A stretch of 7,975 bases of DNA from Bacteroidota bacterium. GTDB lineage: Bacteria; Bacteroidota; Rhodothermia; Rhodothermales; UBA10348. Positions 6,493 through 7,975 of the stretch are shown here, piece after piece; position 1 is the first letter of the stretch; each line of letters opens with the position of its first letter. A model generated the notes under the pieces. That model had not been told where the DNA came from, searched no databases, and saw only the letters and a program-made list of their open reading frames with translations. The translations under genes and the position numbers were made by a program. The DNA is taken from positions 1-7,975 of the forward strand of contig SMXL01000159.1 of the NCBI GenBank assembly GCA_004356385.1, given 5' to 3'.

Positions 6493-7643
6493 TAGTAGAA
6501 GACGAAAGGACGTTGAGACGTCTTCTCGAGTACCGACTCGGGAAGGAGTACAATGTTCGTACTGCCGAGAATGGAATCGAGGCGCTAGAGCTCCTTTCAG
6601 AAGAAGTGCCGGATCTCATCATCTCTGATGTAATGATGCCCAAGATGGACGGGTTTGCATTGCAGGCCGCCGTTCAGGAAAGGCAGGACACCAAGGCCAC
6701 TCCTTTCATCTTCCTCACAGCGAAAGTGGACGAGGACAGTCGTAAGAAAGGTCAAATGACCGGCGTCGATGATTATATCACGAAACCGTTTGATATCGAT
6801 CAGCTGATTTCGCGCGTTAACCGCCTCATAGAACGGACGAAGGTATTCCAAACTCAGTTGGACGAAAAAATCGGACAGGATTTCTCTCAGAAGTTGACGC
6901 CGAAAACGATGCCGAGCGTTTCCGGTTACACCACACACGTCCATAACGTCCCGAAAGGACACGGTGGCGGTGACATTTTTGACTGGACGGAGACTCGGCC
7001 GGGTACCTATTTCATCACCATTGGTGATGTGATGGGTAAAGGTCTTCAGGCCAAGTTTTACGCGTTCAGCTTTTACGGCTATATCCGAAGCACGATACAC
7101 ACGATGCTTGGAGCGACCGACTCGCCCGCCGAGCTCGTTGCTGGAGTCAACAAGGCTCTCGTCAACGATACCACTATGGAAGATACGTTTGCCTCTCTCC
7201 TGCTCATTCGGTGGGAGCCCGAGCGCAATACGATCACGTATGCCAATGCGGGGCACTGCCGTCCGATATTGGTCAGTGAACGAGGCGCAGAGGTTATCAC
7301 GTACTCGGATATTGTACTTGGACTTACACCCGACGCTGAATTCAAGGATACGTCTATCGTGATGAAGCCGGGAACGGCGCTCGTGGCATATACGGACGGT
7401 GTAACAGAGCAGGTGACGAAGTCCGACGTGTTACTTGGCGAAGAAGGGGTTGTCGACGTGATTCAGAAAGCCTATGGTCACGCGGATCCACTCGACGCTA
7501 TGGCAACAGGCATACTCGACGTATCGAAGCAACAGGAATTCTCCGACGATGTGCTCATCTTCTGGCTGCAGCGTCTGACTGCGATAGATCGTCAGACTCC
7601 GCGTTGGTTTTCGCCATTCCGGGACGTGGCCAAGGGCAGCTAA
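6471..7643 (+). CDS. Response regulator with PP2C-type (SpoIIE/RsbU) phosphatase output
   Basis: Cytoplasmic two-domain signalling protein of 390 residues. The N-terminal receiver (about 4-122) has the acidic pair E10/D11, phospho-acceptor D53 in SDVMMPKMDGF, T83 and K105 of KPF, so it should be controlled by a histidine kinase that is not in this window. A short helical linker (about 123-150) leads to a SpoIIE-type PPM phosphatase with GGGDIFDW (D168), GDVMGKG (D186), NAGH at 259-262, YTDGVTE (D309) and SDDVLIF (D360), which keeps the metal-binding aspartates. The likely substrate is the phosphoserine of the STAS protein two genes upstream. The final 25 residues or so extend past the domain. 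ATG 6471 lies inside the HATPase gene, so translation is probably coupled. The 3' end is partly duplicated downstream (see the repeat entry). Domain calls are firm; the signal and final target are unknown. Confidence 0.95.
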   Translation: MAEYSILIVEDERTLRRLLEYRLGKEYNVRTAENGIEALELLSEEVPDLIISDVMMPKMDGFALQAAVQERQDTKATPFIFLTAKVDEDSRKKGQMTGVDDYITKPFDIDQLISRVNRLIERTKVFQTQLDEKIGQDFSQKLTPKTMPSVSGYTTHVHNVPKGHGGGDIFDWTETRPGTYFITIGDVMGKGLQAKFYAFSFYGYIRSTIHTMLGATDSPAELVAGVNKALVNDTTMEDTFASLLLIRWEPERNTITYANAGHCRPILVSERGAEVITYSDIVLGLTPDAEFKDTSIVMKPGTALVAYTDGVTEQVTKSDVLLGEEGVVDVIQKAYGHADPLDAMATGILDVSKQQEFSDDVLIFWLQRLTAIDRQTPRWFSPFRDVAKGS

Positions 7644-7674
7644 GCTGCACGACGTGGCTGAAGGCAGCTAAGCT
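7623..7674. repeat. Tandem direct repeat, 24-bp units at 28-bp spacing
   Basis: Copy 1 spans 7623-7646 and copy 2 spans 7651-7674. Both begin GACGTGGC and end GGCAGCTAAGCT, with three mismatches in 24 positions. Copy 1 encodes the last residues of the phosphatase (DVAKGS, stop TAA at 7641-7643). Copy 2 read in the equivalent frame spells DVAEGS and TAA, but is offset by one base relative to the gene, so it is untranslated on the plus strand. Copy 2 supplies the TAG stop (7668-7670) of the minus-strand aminotransferase. Each unit carries a small AGCTAAGCT dyad; copy 1 can form a GCAGC/GCTGC hairpin with a 3-base loop. There is no T-run, so a terminator role is doubtful. Confidence 0.85.
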
Positions 7675-7975
7675 CCGCCAAGTGCGTTTCGGTCCTGTCG
7701 AATTTCTCGCATGGCCTCCATGAGTGATTCAATATCATTCTCGTCATTGTAAGCGTGGACCGAAATTCTCAGACTGCCTCGCCTCGACGATACCCAGACA
7801 TTTCGGTCCTGAAGGGCGCTTGCCCAACCGTCCGAATTCTCAACCGCAAGCTGAATGATTCCCGACATCGTTCCCGGAGCCGAGCTGGAAATGACCTCGA
7901 ACTCCATAGCCAAAAGTTGCTCGCGAAGTTGTTGAATGAGCGAATCGATCCGTGCGCTTACATTCTGAAGGCCCA
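7668..7975 (-). CDS. Class V aminotransferase family protein, C-terminal part
   Basis: Partial gene: only the final 102 codons or so lie in the window, and the frame is open through the right edge with no stop. The visible end carries the C-terminal pattern of PLP-dependent class V aminotransferases (the cysteine desulfurase / isopenicillin-N epimerase-like group): an early helix (GLQNVSARIDSLIQQLREQL), the strand FEVISSSAPGTMSGIIQL, the RNVWVSSRRGSLRISVHAYND core where SVHAYND matches the usual arginine-Ser-x-His-x-Tyr-Asn ending, and a closing helix ESLMEAMREI. The PLP lysine and active site would lie upstream, outside the window, so the exact subfamily and reaction cannot be assigned. The gene is convergent with the phosphatase gene, 24 bp apart, and its TAG stop lies inside the second copy of the direct repeat. 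A TTG at 7913 is not the true start. Confidence 0.85.
   Translation of the reverse strand, partial: GLQNVSARIDSLIQQLREQLLAMEFEVISSSAPGTMSGIIQLAVENSDGWASALQDRNVWVSSRRGSLRISVHAYNDENDIESLMEAMREIRQDRNALGGA

Noticed and set aside
6597..7256. 219-codon minus-strand open frame over the response regulator
   Set aside because: It sits opposite the receiver and phosphatase domains with conserved catalytic residues, so it is a shadow frame.
7636..7680. Convergent bidirectional terminator
   Set aside because: Only a 5-bp stem (GCAGC/GCTGC) and a bulged hairpin are visible, with no T-run on either side.
1..7975. CRISPR array, insertion sequence, tRNA or rRNA gene
   Set aside because: I saw no regularly spaced repeat array, transposase-like coding, or tRNA/rRNA signature. 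The only direct repeat is the two-copy one at 7623-7674.

Overview
The window is about 8 kb of compact bacterial chromosome with a moderate GC content. It looks like a Gram-negative of the Bacteroidota/Rhodothermota-Balneolota type. The evidence is an LptC-like lipoprotein translationally coupled to a long multi-repeat OstA/LptA-like protein and then LptB, plus the near absence of Shine-Dalgarno sequences before most starts. The lineage is an inference from gene content; no rRNA or tRNA gene is present to confirm it.

Layout. Bases 1-5418 are a minus-strand block that reads, in transcription order, stand-alone B3/4-domain protein (COG3382-like), LptC, LptA/OstA-like, a TPR-LptB fusion, and tyrosyl-tRNA synthetase. 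Gaps run from a 4-bp overlap to 83 bp, so at least the first four genes are probably one operon. Its likely promoter lies in the 210-bp divergent intergenic region (5419-5628), where a perfect TTGACA sits on the minus strand. Bases 5629-7643 are a plus-strand three-gene block: a STAS-domain anti-sigma-factor antagonist (RsbV-like), an RsbW-like HATPase, and a response regulator with a C-terminal PP2C/SpoIIE-type phosphatase (RsbU/RssB-PP2C-like). The last two genes overlap by 22 bp. Bases 7668-7975 are the C-terminal third or so of a class V aminotransferase on the minus strand, convergent with the phosphatase gene and cut by the window edge.

How the genes work together. LptC, LptA and LptB are periplasmic or cytoplasmic parts of the lipopolysaccharide export machine. 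The permeases (LptF/G) and LptD are not in the window. The plus-strand trio forms a complete partner-switching signalling module: phosphorylation of the receiver should control the phosphatase, which dephosphorylates the STAS serine, and the free STAS protein then sequesters the HATPase away from its target. No sigma factor or other target is encoded here, so the output is unknown.

Most notable points: the TPR domain fused to LptB with no possible internal start; the 29-residue periodicity in the OstA-like protein; the orphan partner-switching module; and a near-perfect 28-bp-spaced duplication of the 3' end of the phosphatase gene that now contains the stop codon of the convergent aminotransferase. 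I found no mobile element, CRISPR array or RNA gene. I do not see a wholly new system; the unusual elements are variations on known families.
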